Part shown: positions 60,301 through 64,000 of the stretch, piece after piece
Numbering within the stretch: position 1 is the first letter of the stretch
How the letters are laid out: each line of letters starts with the position of its first letter
Assembly: GCF_047511655.1 (NCBI RefSeq)
Contig: NC_133403.1
Span: 13,203,014-13,267,013, forward strand
Length of the DNA: 64,000 bases
Direction of reading: 5' to 3'
Source of the DNA: Castor canadensis
Taxonomy: Eukaryota > Chordata > Mammalia > Rodentia > Castoridae
Translations under genes and position numbers: made by a program
The notes under the pieces: model-generated
Databases searched by the model: none
The model's input: the letters and a program-made list of their open reading frames with translations, nothing else
Told to the model about the DNA's origin: nothing

Positions 60301-61566
60301 CAGTGTGCCACCTTTGAAAATTGTATCATGCTGTCCCATCCATGCTGTTGGGGTTGAGGGTTGGCTAATGGCAGCCAGTTACTGTCCTTTTTCCAGAGTG
60401 CAGCATAGCTCTGTGGGGTCGAAAAGATAGCCATTGCTCCCTGTCAGTTGTCTGCTGCCTCCCCACGATAGCATAACTGCCACACTGCTTGGCTAGGTGG
60501 AAAAGGGCTATTTCAAGACAATCTTGGTTTCAGCTCCACAGTTACATCCTGTGTGTTGTTGGCAAATCAGAAGACTAAGCTATTGATCTTAATGCAGCAG
60601 CAATGTGAGAAAAAGAACTCTTCACTCAGGTTGTTTTACCAAACCCATGAGGAAATGCCTGGGAGTCCAGTGAAGAGGCAGGAGAGCATCAGCCAGTGAA
60701 TGAAAAGCCCCATCTCCTTGCCAGCCACATGTGTGCACAGTGCAGGCTGAGGGCATAGCAGCACCATGCCCGGGCTCAAAACATGGCAAGCAGGCAGGCC
60801 TGCTGATGAGTATCTCCAGAGCTGAGGCTGGAACGCTGGAGCAGGGGACTCAAACTTGGAAGATGCTTATAGCAGTCAGCCTGGTCCCTGTACAGGATCC
60901 CTCAGTGTTGAGCAGTATGCACTTGCAAACACACTGCACAGGAGGCTGGCTGTGAACAGAAAGCTGTGCACGTCTTTACCCTGCTTGGTACTGTGTATTC
61001 ATAGGTCCTTGTTTTGTCATTGAGGTATAATTCACACACAACAAAATTCATCCCTTTAGGGTGTACTGTTCAGTGGTTTTAACACATTTAGAGTTGTGCT
61101 CCTGGGACTTTTGACTACCAAGAATAAGGTTGTCCTGGCTTAAAATGTGACGGCTTCATGGGATTAGCTAATAAGAACAGACTTGGCAGGATTTACCAGA
61201 AGTAGACCTTTTTCTCACCTGTGAATTTATTGCTTAGAATTTTAGCTAAAACTTAAGTCATTCATGTTTTAGAAGTTCAGTTTTCTAGAGGTCGATAGAA
61301 CTGTTAAAGCAGATACACAGCAGATCTACAACGTTACTCAGCGTTGGTCAGTGGTACAGCACTCACCTAATGTCCCAGGATTTGTCCTCAGGATCAAAAA
61401 GCATACACACAAACAGATAAATATCCTCAGCACCACTAAATAAATAAATAAAGCACATGTGCTGAGGTCTCTCTTTCTGTCACCTGCAGGCTGTGGGTTG
61501 GCTATCAGTATGTCATTACTGGCCGGAACCGCTCCTTAGAAGGCCGTTGGGAGGTAGCATTCAAAG
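16201..61566 (+). CDS. DGCR2: DGCR2 (IDD) membrane protein, exons 1-5 of the gene
   Basis: DGCR2 is a type I membrane glycoprotein deleted in DiGeorge/22q11.2 syndrome, proposed as an adhesion receptor. Coding exons here: 16201-16279, 37037-37159, 57215-57337, 59486-59696, 61490-61566. The phases (1,1,1,2,1) agree throughout. Together they encode about 204 of some 550 residues: signal peptide ([20 protein letters not shown]), LDL-receptor class A module with six cysteines and the [16 protein letters not shown] calcium site, a linker ([12 protein letters not shown]), then a C-type lectin domain starting [10 protein letters not shown], with [15 protein letters not shown] and [13 protein letters not shown]. 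Putative N-glycosylation sites are NGS and NRS. The rest of the lectin domain, the transmembrane segment and cytoplasmic tail lie beyond the window. The gene reads away from TSSK1. Confidence 0.96.
17032..17118 (+). repeat. ID-like tRNA-derived SINE
   Basis: A near-complete head with box A gagtggctcaagtggtaaag, box B gagttcaaacc, then cccagtcccac and an A-run. Confidence 0.85.
19811..19993 (+). repeat. Degenerate 36-41-bp minisatellite, five units
   Basis: Units start with gtcct at 19811, 19852, 19892, 19928 and 19967. A typical unit reads gtcctcctagcagtgatgg and then a ttctagctgtgt-like end. Spacing is 41, 40, 36 and 39 bp. Confidence 0.75.
20055..20245 (-). repeat. ID-like plus Alu-like composite SINE
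   Basis: Antisense copy: a T-run, then tactgggtcttaaactcagg, ccttgagccactttaccagc, and an Alu-like part ending gggtatgagccactggctcc. Confidence 0.75.
22265..22530 (-). repeat. Antisense B1 split by a plus-strand ID-like SINE
   Basis: The B1 halves lie at about 22265-22330 and 22443-22530 (tagcccaggctggcctcgaa). The insert at about 22334-22440 reads gagtggctcaagtggtaaag and then the box B gagttcaaacc with an A-rich end. Confidence 0.65.
22688..22785 (-). repeat. ID-like SINE
   Basis: A T-run, then gatactggggtttaaactca and a ccgtgtgagccactccccag-type head in antisense. Confidence 0.7.
23366..23482 (+). repeat. B1/Alu-like SINE
   Basis: Body with gtaatcccagagaactacag, caggaggctgaggtaggagg and cagcctgggctatataatg, then an A-run with caaaacccc. 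Confidence 0.75.
23645..24000 (-). repeat. Antisense composite SINE interrupted by a plus-strand insertion
   Basis: Outer element: antisense ID-like head at 23650-23745, then Alu-like module resuming after 23891 (gttgcccaggtaggccctga). The inner insertion is at 23770-23876. Confidence 0.75.
23770..23876 (+). repeat. ID-like SINE with perfect 15-bp target duplication
   Basis: The insert reads atggcttaaatggtagagta, box B gagttcaaacc, then an A-rich tail. It is flanked by agagatggagtcttt at 23755-23769 and again at 23877-23891. Confidence 0.88.
24015..24350 (-). repeat. Three-module composite SINE
   Basis: In antisense: ID-like head (tctaccacttgaaccacatt), an Alu-like module with the extension tttgcctggggctggcctca, then a second Alu-like module ending gggatgagccatcacgccca. 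Confidence 0.75.
24773..24890 (+). repeat. B1 SINE
   Basis: gcctggcatgatggcacaaa at the start, then a B1 body with ccagcctgggctacacagca and an A-rich tail with caaaaataaa. Confidence 0.75.
26731..26760 (+). repeat. (GA)n microsatellite after a partial ID SINE
   Basis: An ID-like head at about 26690-26730 (cagctcagtgacagagcact) runs into a GA tract, the usual fate of a SINE tail. Confidence 0.7.
27030..27870 (-). repeat. Old L1 3' region
   Basis: Antisense of the conserved L1 3' part: cattttgaagtgtacagttt near the start, tgtttatccagttcacttat mid-way, ttgggttgcttccatctatt after it. Strongly diverged and truncated. Confidence 0.65.
27880..28190. mobile_element. Old MaLR-type LTR fragment with an L1 3'-end insertion
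   Basis: The outer pieces (ccagtgacctcccactaggt; ctgcctcccagtagtgccac) belong to the same LTR-like family as copies near 33.5 and 36.6 kb. The middle, about 27980-28105, is an antisense L1 3' end. It is an old, fragmentary fossil. Confidence 0.4.
28750..28985 (-). repeat. ID-like plus Alu-like composite SINE
   Basis: Antisense copy with a long T-run, ID-like head (cttccacttgagccaaacgt) and Alu-like module ending ttacaggcgtgaggcacctg. Confidence 0.75.
30880..30962 (-). repeat. ID SINE, near-canonical
   Basis: The antisense head cagtgctgggaattaaactt, then atgctaggaaagtgctctac and ccataactctagtcct: closer to classic rodent ID than to the abundant ID-like family here. Confidence 0.65.
31940..33475 (-). 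repeat. Old L1 3' region with SINE insertions
   Basis: A long antisense L1 segment: ggctatcataaatagtgttg, cattcccaccagcagtgccc and gtccattgtcagaaag are recognisable L1 words. Two diverged SINE pieces (about 31998-32180 and 32195-32280) interrupt its 3' end. It is interrupted and truncated; no intact ORF2 frame. Confidence 0.75.
33478..33750 (-). mobile_element. Old MaLR-type LTR fragment
   Basis: tttattttggcttacagttt near the start and ctgctcacctcatggcagtg in the middle match an antisense MaLR-type LTR pattern. Family assignment is from memory and tentative. A fragment, probably old. Confidence 0.4.
34000..34035 (+). repeat. Perfect 18-bp tandem duplication
   Basis: ggtagaatttcttatttt occurs at 34000-34017 and again at 34018-34035 without a mismatch. 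Confidence 0.95.
34455..34476 (+). repeat. (CA)n microsatellite
   Basis: About eleven CA units. Confidence 0.95.
34600..34762 (+). mobile_element. MaLR LTR 3' end (THE1/MST/MLT1 group)
   Basis: cttggacttcccagcctcta, then a gtgagccaaat block and gtggtattctgttacagtag and ctaagacaa at the end: the typical end of ERVL-MaLR LTRs. A solitary old fragment. Confidence 0.7.
34855..35330. mobile_element. Possible old DNA transposon split by a SINE
   Basis: The flanks 34855-35020 (gtatactgtagtgtatcagt) and 35258-35330 (cctttgtaaagttgaaaagt) resemble a Tigger-like element from memory. An antisense ID-like plus Alu-like SINE occupies 35025-35255. Confidence 0.35.
35955..36135 (-). repeat. ID-like plus Alu-like composite SINE
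   Basis: Antisense head ctctaccacttgagccaccc and an Alu-like module with cttgatctgtgccacctgag. Confidence 0.7.
36269..36300 (+). repeat. (GT)n microsatellite
   Basis: About sixteen GT units. Confidence 0.95.
36490..36790. mobile_element. Old MaLR-type LTR fragment
   Basis: Shares words with the 27.9 and 33.5 kb copies: ttgggaggttcaggtcactg, tgacaagagcatgtgtcaga, gccacctcttaaaggtccac. Fragmentary; the family name is tentative. Confidence 0.4.
37037..37159 (+). CDS. DGCR2: DGCR2 exon 2 (LDL-receptor class A module)
   Basis: Acceptor ggttctatag, donor CCAG|gtgagt, phase 1 in and out, so the exon is a symmetric cassette that could be skipped without a frameshift. Encodes [16 protein letters not shown], then [11 protein letters not shown] and EDESDEADC. 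Confidence 0.96.
37520..37610 (-). repeat. ID-like SINE
   Basis: Antisense: tttgaacatagggcttcaca, then gcactctaccactgagccac. Confidence 0.75.
37970..38325 (+). repeat. Three-module composite SINE
   Basis: Alu-like module 1 (ataactccagctacttgaga), module 2 (ttgactccagctattcagga), then an ID-like module (box B gagttcacatcc) and a C-rich and A-rich end. Confidence 0.75.
38885..39370. repeat. Alu-like SINE split by an antisense composite with a long pyrimidine tail
   Basis: The plus-strand Alu-like element starts at 38885 (tgcacctgtagtcccagcta) and resumes at about 39343 (gcaagaccccatctctta). Between them lies an antisense ID-like/Alu-like SINE (39135-39340), whose expanded tail forms the pyrimidine tract at 38976-39117. 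Confidence 0.7.
40765..41050 (-). repeat. Three-module composite SINE
   Basis: Antisense ID-like head (ctctaccacttgagtcatgc), Alu-like module with tttgcccggggccagccttg, then a second module ending near gggcaccactgcaccctg. Confidence 0.75.
41075..41190 (+). repeat. B1/Alu-like SINE
   Basis: cacctgtaatcccagcattc and a following B1 body, ending in a caaacaaacaaa tail. Confidence 0.7.
41630..41720 (+). repeat. ID-like SINE
   Basis: gtggctcaagtggtaagaac, agcaagcgtgaggccctgag, then box B and an A-rich taaataaataaa tail. Confidence 0.85.
42170..43070 (+). repeat. Old L1 3' end, plus strand
   Basis: Recognisable L1 words: ctaactcacaacatacag near 42190, catcaaaagataccagca and ggatgaagagatgatgttt at about 42500-42560, and a terminal part with gatgaatcttaaaaacagaa near 42990. 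An L1 3'-end-like stretch also ends near 42370 in caataaaaaaa. Heavily mutated, no open frame. Confidence 0.6.
43262..43375 (-). repeat. B1 SINE, antisense
   Basis: A T-run of about 27, then an antisense B1 body (tgcctcagcctcccaagtgt). Confidence 0.7.
43845..44948 (+). pseudogene. HMGN1: HMGN1 processed pseudogene
   Basis: An intronless copy of the HMGN1 (HMG-14) mRNA. The coding part is about 43880-44184: the start codon position is GTG, then SKRKVS, degraded middle segments, and at the end [14 protein letters not shown] and [13 protein letters not shown], where remembered HMGN1 has KGKQAEVANQETKE and ASDEAGEKEAKSD. The 3' UTR follows HMGN1 closely (atccagaggaatatttcatc; ggttgtttattttttggtgc) to an AATAAA at 44921-44926 and an A-tail at 44939-44948. 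The start codon is lost and there are several frame changes, so it is not expected to make a protein. Confidence 0.92.
45515..45632 (-). repeat. ID-like SINE with long tail
   Basis: A T-run of about 23, then ggggtttgaactcagggcct and cttgaaccacactgccagcc. Confidence 0.85.
45845..45958 (+). repeat. L1 3' end, lineage-specific
   Basis: gaatatgcatgtatggaaat, then tacaattaatatatgctaat and an A-rich end. The same words appear near 42.3, 49.65 and 62.35 kb. Confidence 0.65.
46280..46385 (+). repeat. B1 SINE
   Basis: agccaggtatggtgacatac and ggccagcctgggctatgtag in order. Confidence 0.7.
47345..47545 (+). repeat. Two-module composite SINE (Alu-like plus ID-like)
   Basis: gtggctcacgcctataatcc and gggaggctgacattggaagg form the Alu-like part. 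aggtgtggctcaagtggtag follows as the ID-like part, with a degraded end. Confidence 0.75.
47590..47845 (-). repeat. Composite SINE, antisense
   Basis: ID-like head (ggggtttgaactcggggtct), then Alu-like modules with ttgctgggattacaggtctg and cctgatctgtgctggatgtc. Confidence 0.65.
47970..48100 (+). repeat. Composite SINE 5' part
   Basis: ctgctggtggctctctcctg, then acttgggaggctgagatcag and aagaccagcccaggcaaata; truncated before the ID-like part. Confidence 0.65.
48120..48390 (+). repeat. L1 3' UTR, lineage-specific
   Basis: Ends in atggcccagacaatgtatac, acatatgaataaatg and an A-rich run. A purine-rich G tract near 48290-48330 precedes the end, as in mammalian L1 3' UTRs. Confidence 0.5.
49115..49425 (+). 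repeat. Three-module composite SINE
   Basis: A decayed Alu-like module, a second Alu-like module (ctgggcatgatggtgcatat), then an intact ID-like module (gagcacctgcctagcaagca; gagttcaaacc). Confidence 0.75.
50970..51042 (-). repeat. ID SINE, antisense
   Basis: atcatgcccagcatactagg, then caactgagctacctccccag. Confidence 0.6.
51335..51460 (-). repeat. Alu-like SINE module, antisense
   Basis: gagatagggtctcgagaacg, then ttatctctgcctccagagta and gcaccactagtgcctggct. Confidence 0.65.
51720..52160 (-). repeat. Composite SINEs, antisense, three or more modules
   Basis: An ID-like head (cctatcacttgagccgagcc), two Alu-like modules (gtcactgggatcacaggctt; gtagctgggatcacaggtat), then a further Alu-like copy (acctgggattacaggtgtgc). 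Confidence 0.7.
52230..52318 (-). repeat. ID-like SINE
   Basis: A T-run, then agagtttgaactcagggcct and ccatttgagccactccacca. Confidence 0.8.
52805..52980 (+). repeat. Alu-like plus decayed ID-like SINE
   Basis: tacctataatctcagctgct, then a degraded tail and an ID-like end (ccctggggtcagtcccaagt). Confidence 0.55.
53091..53660 (-). pseudogene. MBD3L2: MBD3L2-like pseudogene
   Basis: Minus-strand remnant of an MBD3-like gene (testis/germline-associated relatives of MBD3 lacking the methyl-CpG domain). A frame from about 53630 reads [10 protein letters not shown], one stop, then [18 protein letters not shown] and [20 protein letters not shown], aligning to remembered MBD3L2 words ALPMRLTSCIFRRPVTRI and EKPQQLCAYRRLQALQ. 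After a second stop the match moves frame: [12 protein letters not shown] against GESLDRAGAERV. It moves again for [15 protein letters not shown] and [16 protein letters not shown] (VTPADIRRQARRVKK, RLAKALQADRLARQAE), ending SQD and TAA at 53091. At least two stops and two frame changes: a pseudogene. No introns or poly(A) tail seen, so retroposition is likely but unproven. Confidence 0.82.
53790..53920 (-). repeat. B1 SINE, antisense
   Basis: (gttt)n-rich tail, then tgtggcccaggctggcctca, tgcctcagtctcccaagtgc and tgggattacagc. Confidence 0.8.
55835..56180 (+). repeat. Three-module composite SINE
   Basis: Alu-like module 1 (ctccttgggaggcagagttg), module 2 (cacctgtgatgccaggcgtg), then ID-like module (gtgtgactcaagtgatatag) and cccagtcccacc-type end. 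Confidence 0.75.
56790..56895 (+). repeat. ID-like SINE with A-run
   Basis: ggtgtgtggctcgagaggta, then gacaagcacagggccctgtg and an A-run of about 24. Confidence 0.8.
57215..57337 (+). CDS. DGCR2: DGCR2 exon 3 (linker)
   Basis: Acceptor cttttgctttcag, donor CA|gtaagt, phase 1 in and out. Encodes [20 protein letters not shown], then [20 protein letters not shown]. It has RARSDPT where remembered human has RARGGDPS, one residue shorter. Confidence 0.95.
57338..59485 (+). other. DGCR2: DGCR2 intron 3
   Basis: A 2.1-kb intron with two adjacent plus-strand ID-like SINEs (about 57798-57893 and 57928-57975). The remainder is unique with no gene seen. Confidence 0.85.
57798..57893 (+). repeat. ID-like SINE
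   Basis: gctggtggagtggctcaagt, box B gagttcaaacc, then an A-run of about 20. A second truncated head follows at about 57928 (gaagtggctcaagaggtaga). Confidence 0.8.
59486..59696 (+). CDS. DGCR2: DGCR2 exon 4 (C-type lectin domain, first part)
   Basis: Acceptor catgtttcctag, donor gcgcaa|gtgagt. Enters in phase 1, leaves in phase 2. Encodes [20 protein letters not shown] through FGWKDQR. N-linked site NGS in [11 protein letters not shown]. With the visible acceptor the junction reads FS-R-KC; remembered human is FSSFLGKC. Confidence 0.95.
59697..61489 (+). other. DGCR2: DGCR2 intron 4
   Basis: A 1.8-kb intron, mainly unique. 61010-61090 is an antisense old L1 3' end (tgaggtataattcacacaca). 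An ID-derived fragment lies at about 61345-61440 ahead of a taaa tract. Confidence 0.8.
61490..61566 (+). CDS. DGCR2: DGCR2 exon 5 (C-type lectin domain, middle part)
   Basis: Acceptor tgtcacctgcag, donor AAAG|gtaagt. Enters in phase 2, leaves in phase 1. Encodes [20 protein letters not shown] and EVAFK. N-linked site NRS. Confidence 0.96.
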
Positions 61567-61589
61567 GTAAGTCTTTGTGGCTATTTGAG

Positions 61590-62403
61590 CGTAATGGTAT
61601 CATTCCTGTGTATATACCCAAACAAATCAAGGTTAGCTTACTAGAGAGATTCCTGATTAACTATATTTATCACAGCACTGTTTCACAATAGCCAAATTAT
61701 GGAATCAGTCTAGGTGCCCATCAGCAGAGTACTGGATAAAGAAATTGTGGCTTAGGGCAGATGGAGTGGCTCAAGTGATAAGAGCTCCTGTCTAGCAAGC
61801 ATAAGACCCTGAATTCAAACCCCAGTGCTGCAAAAGAAAGAAATAAATTGTGATTACACATCATGGAGTTTTACTCAGCCATTAAGAATGAAATTATTTC
61901 ATTTATTGGAAAATGGATGGAGCTATAGATCATCATGTTAAGTGAAATAAGCCATTCCCACAAAGGCAAGTATCACATGTTTACTCTCATTTGTACAAGT
62001 TAGGGGAAACAACAGAACAAAAACAAGGTCATAAAAGTTAAAGAGGGACTAGTAGAAAAATGGGAAGGGAAAAGGGGAATGGAGAAGGGGATAAGGCCTG
62101 GTAATAGAAGCCAGGCATGTTGTTTCCCGCCTGTAATCCCAACTACTCAGGAGACAGAGGCAGGAGAATCTCAGATTCAAGGCCAGCCCTGAACTCGCAA
62201 AAACAAAATACAAACAAAGGGCTGAGGTGTGGCTCAAGTGGTGGAACACTCGCCTAGCATGCATAAGATGTCCTGGGTTCGATCTCCAGTACCAGGAAAA
62301 AAAAAAAAGAAGAATGTGATCAAAGTACATCATATAAATATATGGAATGCCATGATGAAACCCCTTACTATATGCTATTTAATATACTCCAAATAAAAAA
62401 GGA
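61590..62403 (+). repeat. L1 3' end carrying two SINE insertions
   Basis: L1 words in order: cagcactgtttcacaatagc, taggtgcccatcagcagagt, then (after a SINE) ggagttttactcagccatta, catcatgttaagtgaaataa, a gggaaaagg purine tract, then (after a second SINE) gtgatcaaagtacatcatat and an A-rich end. SINEs at about 61755-61848 (ID-like) and 62110-62310 (B1-like plus ID-like). Confidence 0.75.
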
Positions 62404-62959
62404 AATTATTCTAAGTCAGAGTGTCACTAGGTTGTCCCCTCCTCCCTCCCACTCTTCCTTCTGCACCCCAATCCCATCCCCCAGCCTGCAGGGGACATGG
62501 AGAGGAGGGTGCCCAAGATTTCAGGATGATACTCTGGGGCTACTGCACAGCCCACTGTTCAGGCTCCATGTGGGACTGAGGCCTTCTCTGTAATCTGTTG
62601 TTATTTCTCACTGGCTACACTGTCAGTCCTCCCTTTGGCCAAAGAGGGTAGCGGGGAGAGGGATGGAGAGAAGTTAACCCACTGGGAATTAAGTTACAGT
62701 TACATAAGAGAAAGACGTTGTGGTGCGCTGTTGCACAGCAAGATGACCATAGATAACACTAATGTATCATGCTAGAAGAAAGGATATAGGATGTTTTCAT
62801 CACAAAGAAATGATAAATGTTTGAAGAGTTGGATATGTTTAACCTGATTTAAACATTAGACAGTGTATCGTACCCCATTAGTATGTATAGTCTTTATGTT
62901 TTTTATGTATTAGCTAAGTAAATTTATTTAATTTTGTATTAAATTTAATAATAAATTAA

Positions 62960-63055
62960 GCAATAGGTATAACTCAGTGATAGAGCTGTTGCTTGGCATT
63001 CACAAGGCACCCTGGGTTCAATTCCCAGGCCCCCCCCTTTAAAAAAAAAAAGAAT
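62960..63055 (+). repeat. ID SINE, near-canonical
   Basis: ggtataactcagtgatagag, then ccctgggttcaattcccagg and an A-run: closest to classic ID in this window. Confidence 0.75.
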
Positions 63056-64000
63056 AAAAAGTTGAATTAATAGTTAAGGACTTTGGGGCATATAAATGAG
63101 CATAGAAAGTGGGCCACTGATAATGAACCAAAGAGGAAAGGACAAACTTTCTTAGTCAGAGAGGTTGAGAATTAGATTCCAAAACCTGAAGGAAACTATC
63201 AGGTAGATAGAGTTGTTTCAAAGATTTTATGTCAAGTTGCTTGGAAATACCAAGGAACAGAAAGAAAACATAGGTACTATAGGCAGTGGAGTCCCCCTGG
63301 CCTTTCCCTCTCCTATTGCCCTATTGCCCTGGATCTTTGGAGTTCTGCCTGGGAGCCATCATTGTACCTGCTGTACTTGCCACCCAAGCCATATTCCTCT
63401 AGACTGCCCTTTGTTAGTTCTTGCCTATTGGGTTTGTCTTTAGGCCTCTGGCTTGAGCTCAGGTCCCTGAGACACATCTCAGTCCTGCTGCTTATGGCTT
63501 CAGTGTCTCTGAGAAACACAGTAAAGAGTGGTGGGCTCTAAAACAAGGTTGCAAATAGTCAGGACCTCAGGCAGCCAGCTTCCTAGAGAGAGGCAGGGCT
63601 CCAGAGAGGCTGTCACTATGCCTGGCAGCTGGGCCAGGACAGGGAAGAGAACTAGAGGCTGAGGGCCACACCCACTGATCTCTGTTCCTACTAAGAACAT
63701 CCTCCCATTCTTGTGTCTTCTGATTCCTTACTGAAAACACCACCCACATTTGCATTTCCATACTTTGTGTATGTGTGTGAATTAGATGGCTTTTGACCTT
63801 CTAGGCCCCAAAGTCATGATGTGCCTTGTAGAGGACCATTCTACTAACTTTTCACCTGCTCTCATCTCAGCTGTTGGAGGTGAATCTTTTAAATGCTGTA
63901 GTTCAGGCCAGCCTTCAGGACAGTATTGACACTAGTGAGTATGGCTGTCTTCTGGATACTGACAGGTAAAGAGGGAAGGCATCTGTGTGCATGGCATGAC

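Larger units (their letters stand above)
61567..64000 (+). other. DGCR2: DGCR2 intron 5, incomplete
   Basis: Runs off the window end; the next expected exon (SSEVFLPPDPIF in human) is not present. Contains an L1 3' end with nested SINEs to about 62403, an ID SINE near 63.0 kb, and unique sequence to 64000 with no gene seen. Confidence 0.85.

Overview
This is nuclear DNA from a mammal, almost certainly a rodent. It contains four recognisable genes from the DiGeorge/22q11.2 syntenic block, in the order ESS2 (+), TSSK2 (-), TSSK1 (-), DGCR2 (+). That is the human order read from the opposite strand. The repeats are B1/Alu-like SINEs, a very abundant tRNA-derived SINE related to rodent ID (box A TGGCTCAAGTGG, box B GAGTTCAAACC), composites of these modules, and L1 3' ends. 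The ID-like SINE and its composites suggest Castorimorpha (beaver or kangaroo-rat side) more than mouse or rat. The species call is inference only.

Layout. 1-4990: last four coding exons of ESS2, a nuclear spliceosome-associated protein, with 3' UTR and ATTAAA signal. 4990-6570: no gene seen. 6590-8060: intronless TSSK2, convergent with ESS2. 8060-15500: a stretch usually treated as intergenic that holds intronless TSSK1 (12462-13550, minus) and, on the plus strand, a chain of about nine small open exons (8470-15203). Their splice phases agree through the chain, and they may form an undescribed gene with TSSK1 in one of its introns. 15600-16720: CpG-island promoter and first exon of DGCR2. 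16280-64000: DGCR2 exons 2-5 separated by two introns of about 20 kb and shorter ones; the window ends in intron 5. The large introns are mostly SINEs, L1 3' ends, old MaLR-type LTR pieces, and two processed pseudogenes (HMGN1, plus strand; an MBD3L2-like gene, minus strand).

How the parts relate. TSSK1 and TSSK2 are tandem testis-specific serine kinases acting late in spermatogenesis. Here both are intact, share a CRE-like inverted repeat at the same place upstream, and share a 133-bp identical stretch in the kinase domain that looks like gene conversion. DGCR2 is a type I membrane protein; the exons here encode its signal peptide, LDL-receptor class A module and most of its C-type lectin domain. 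Just before its start codon lies a four-codon upstream ORF whose stop abuts the DGCR2 ATG.

The most interesting item is the candidate plus-strand gene between TSSK2 and DGCR2. Its predicted N-terminus is a cysteine string, followed by an amphipathic helix resembling a PKA-anchoring helix. No homologue was recognised, so it remains a prediction.
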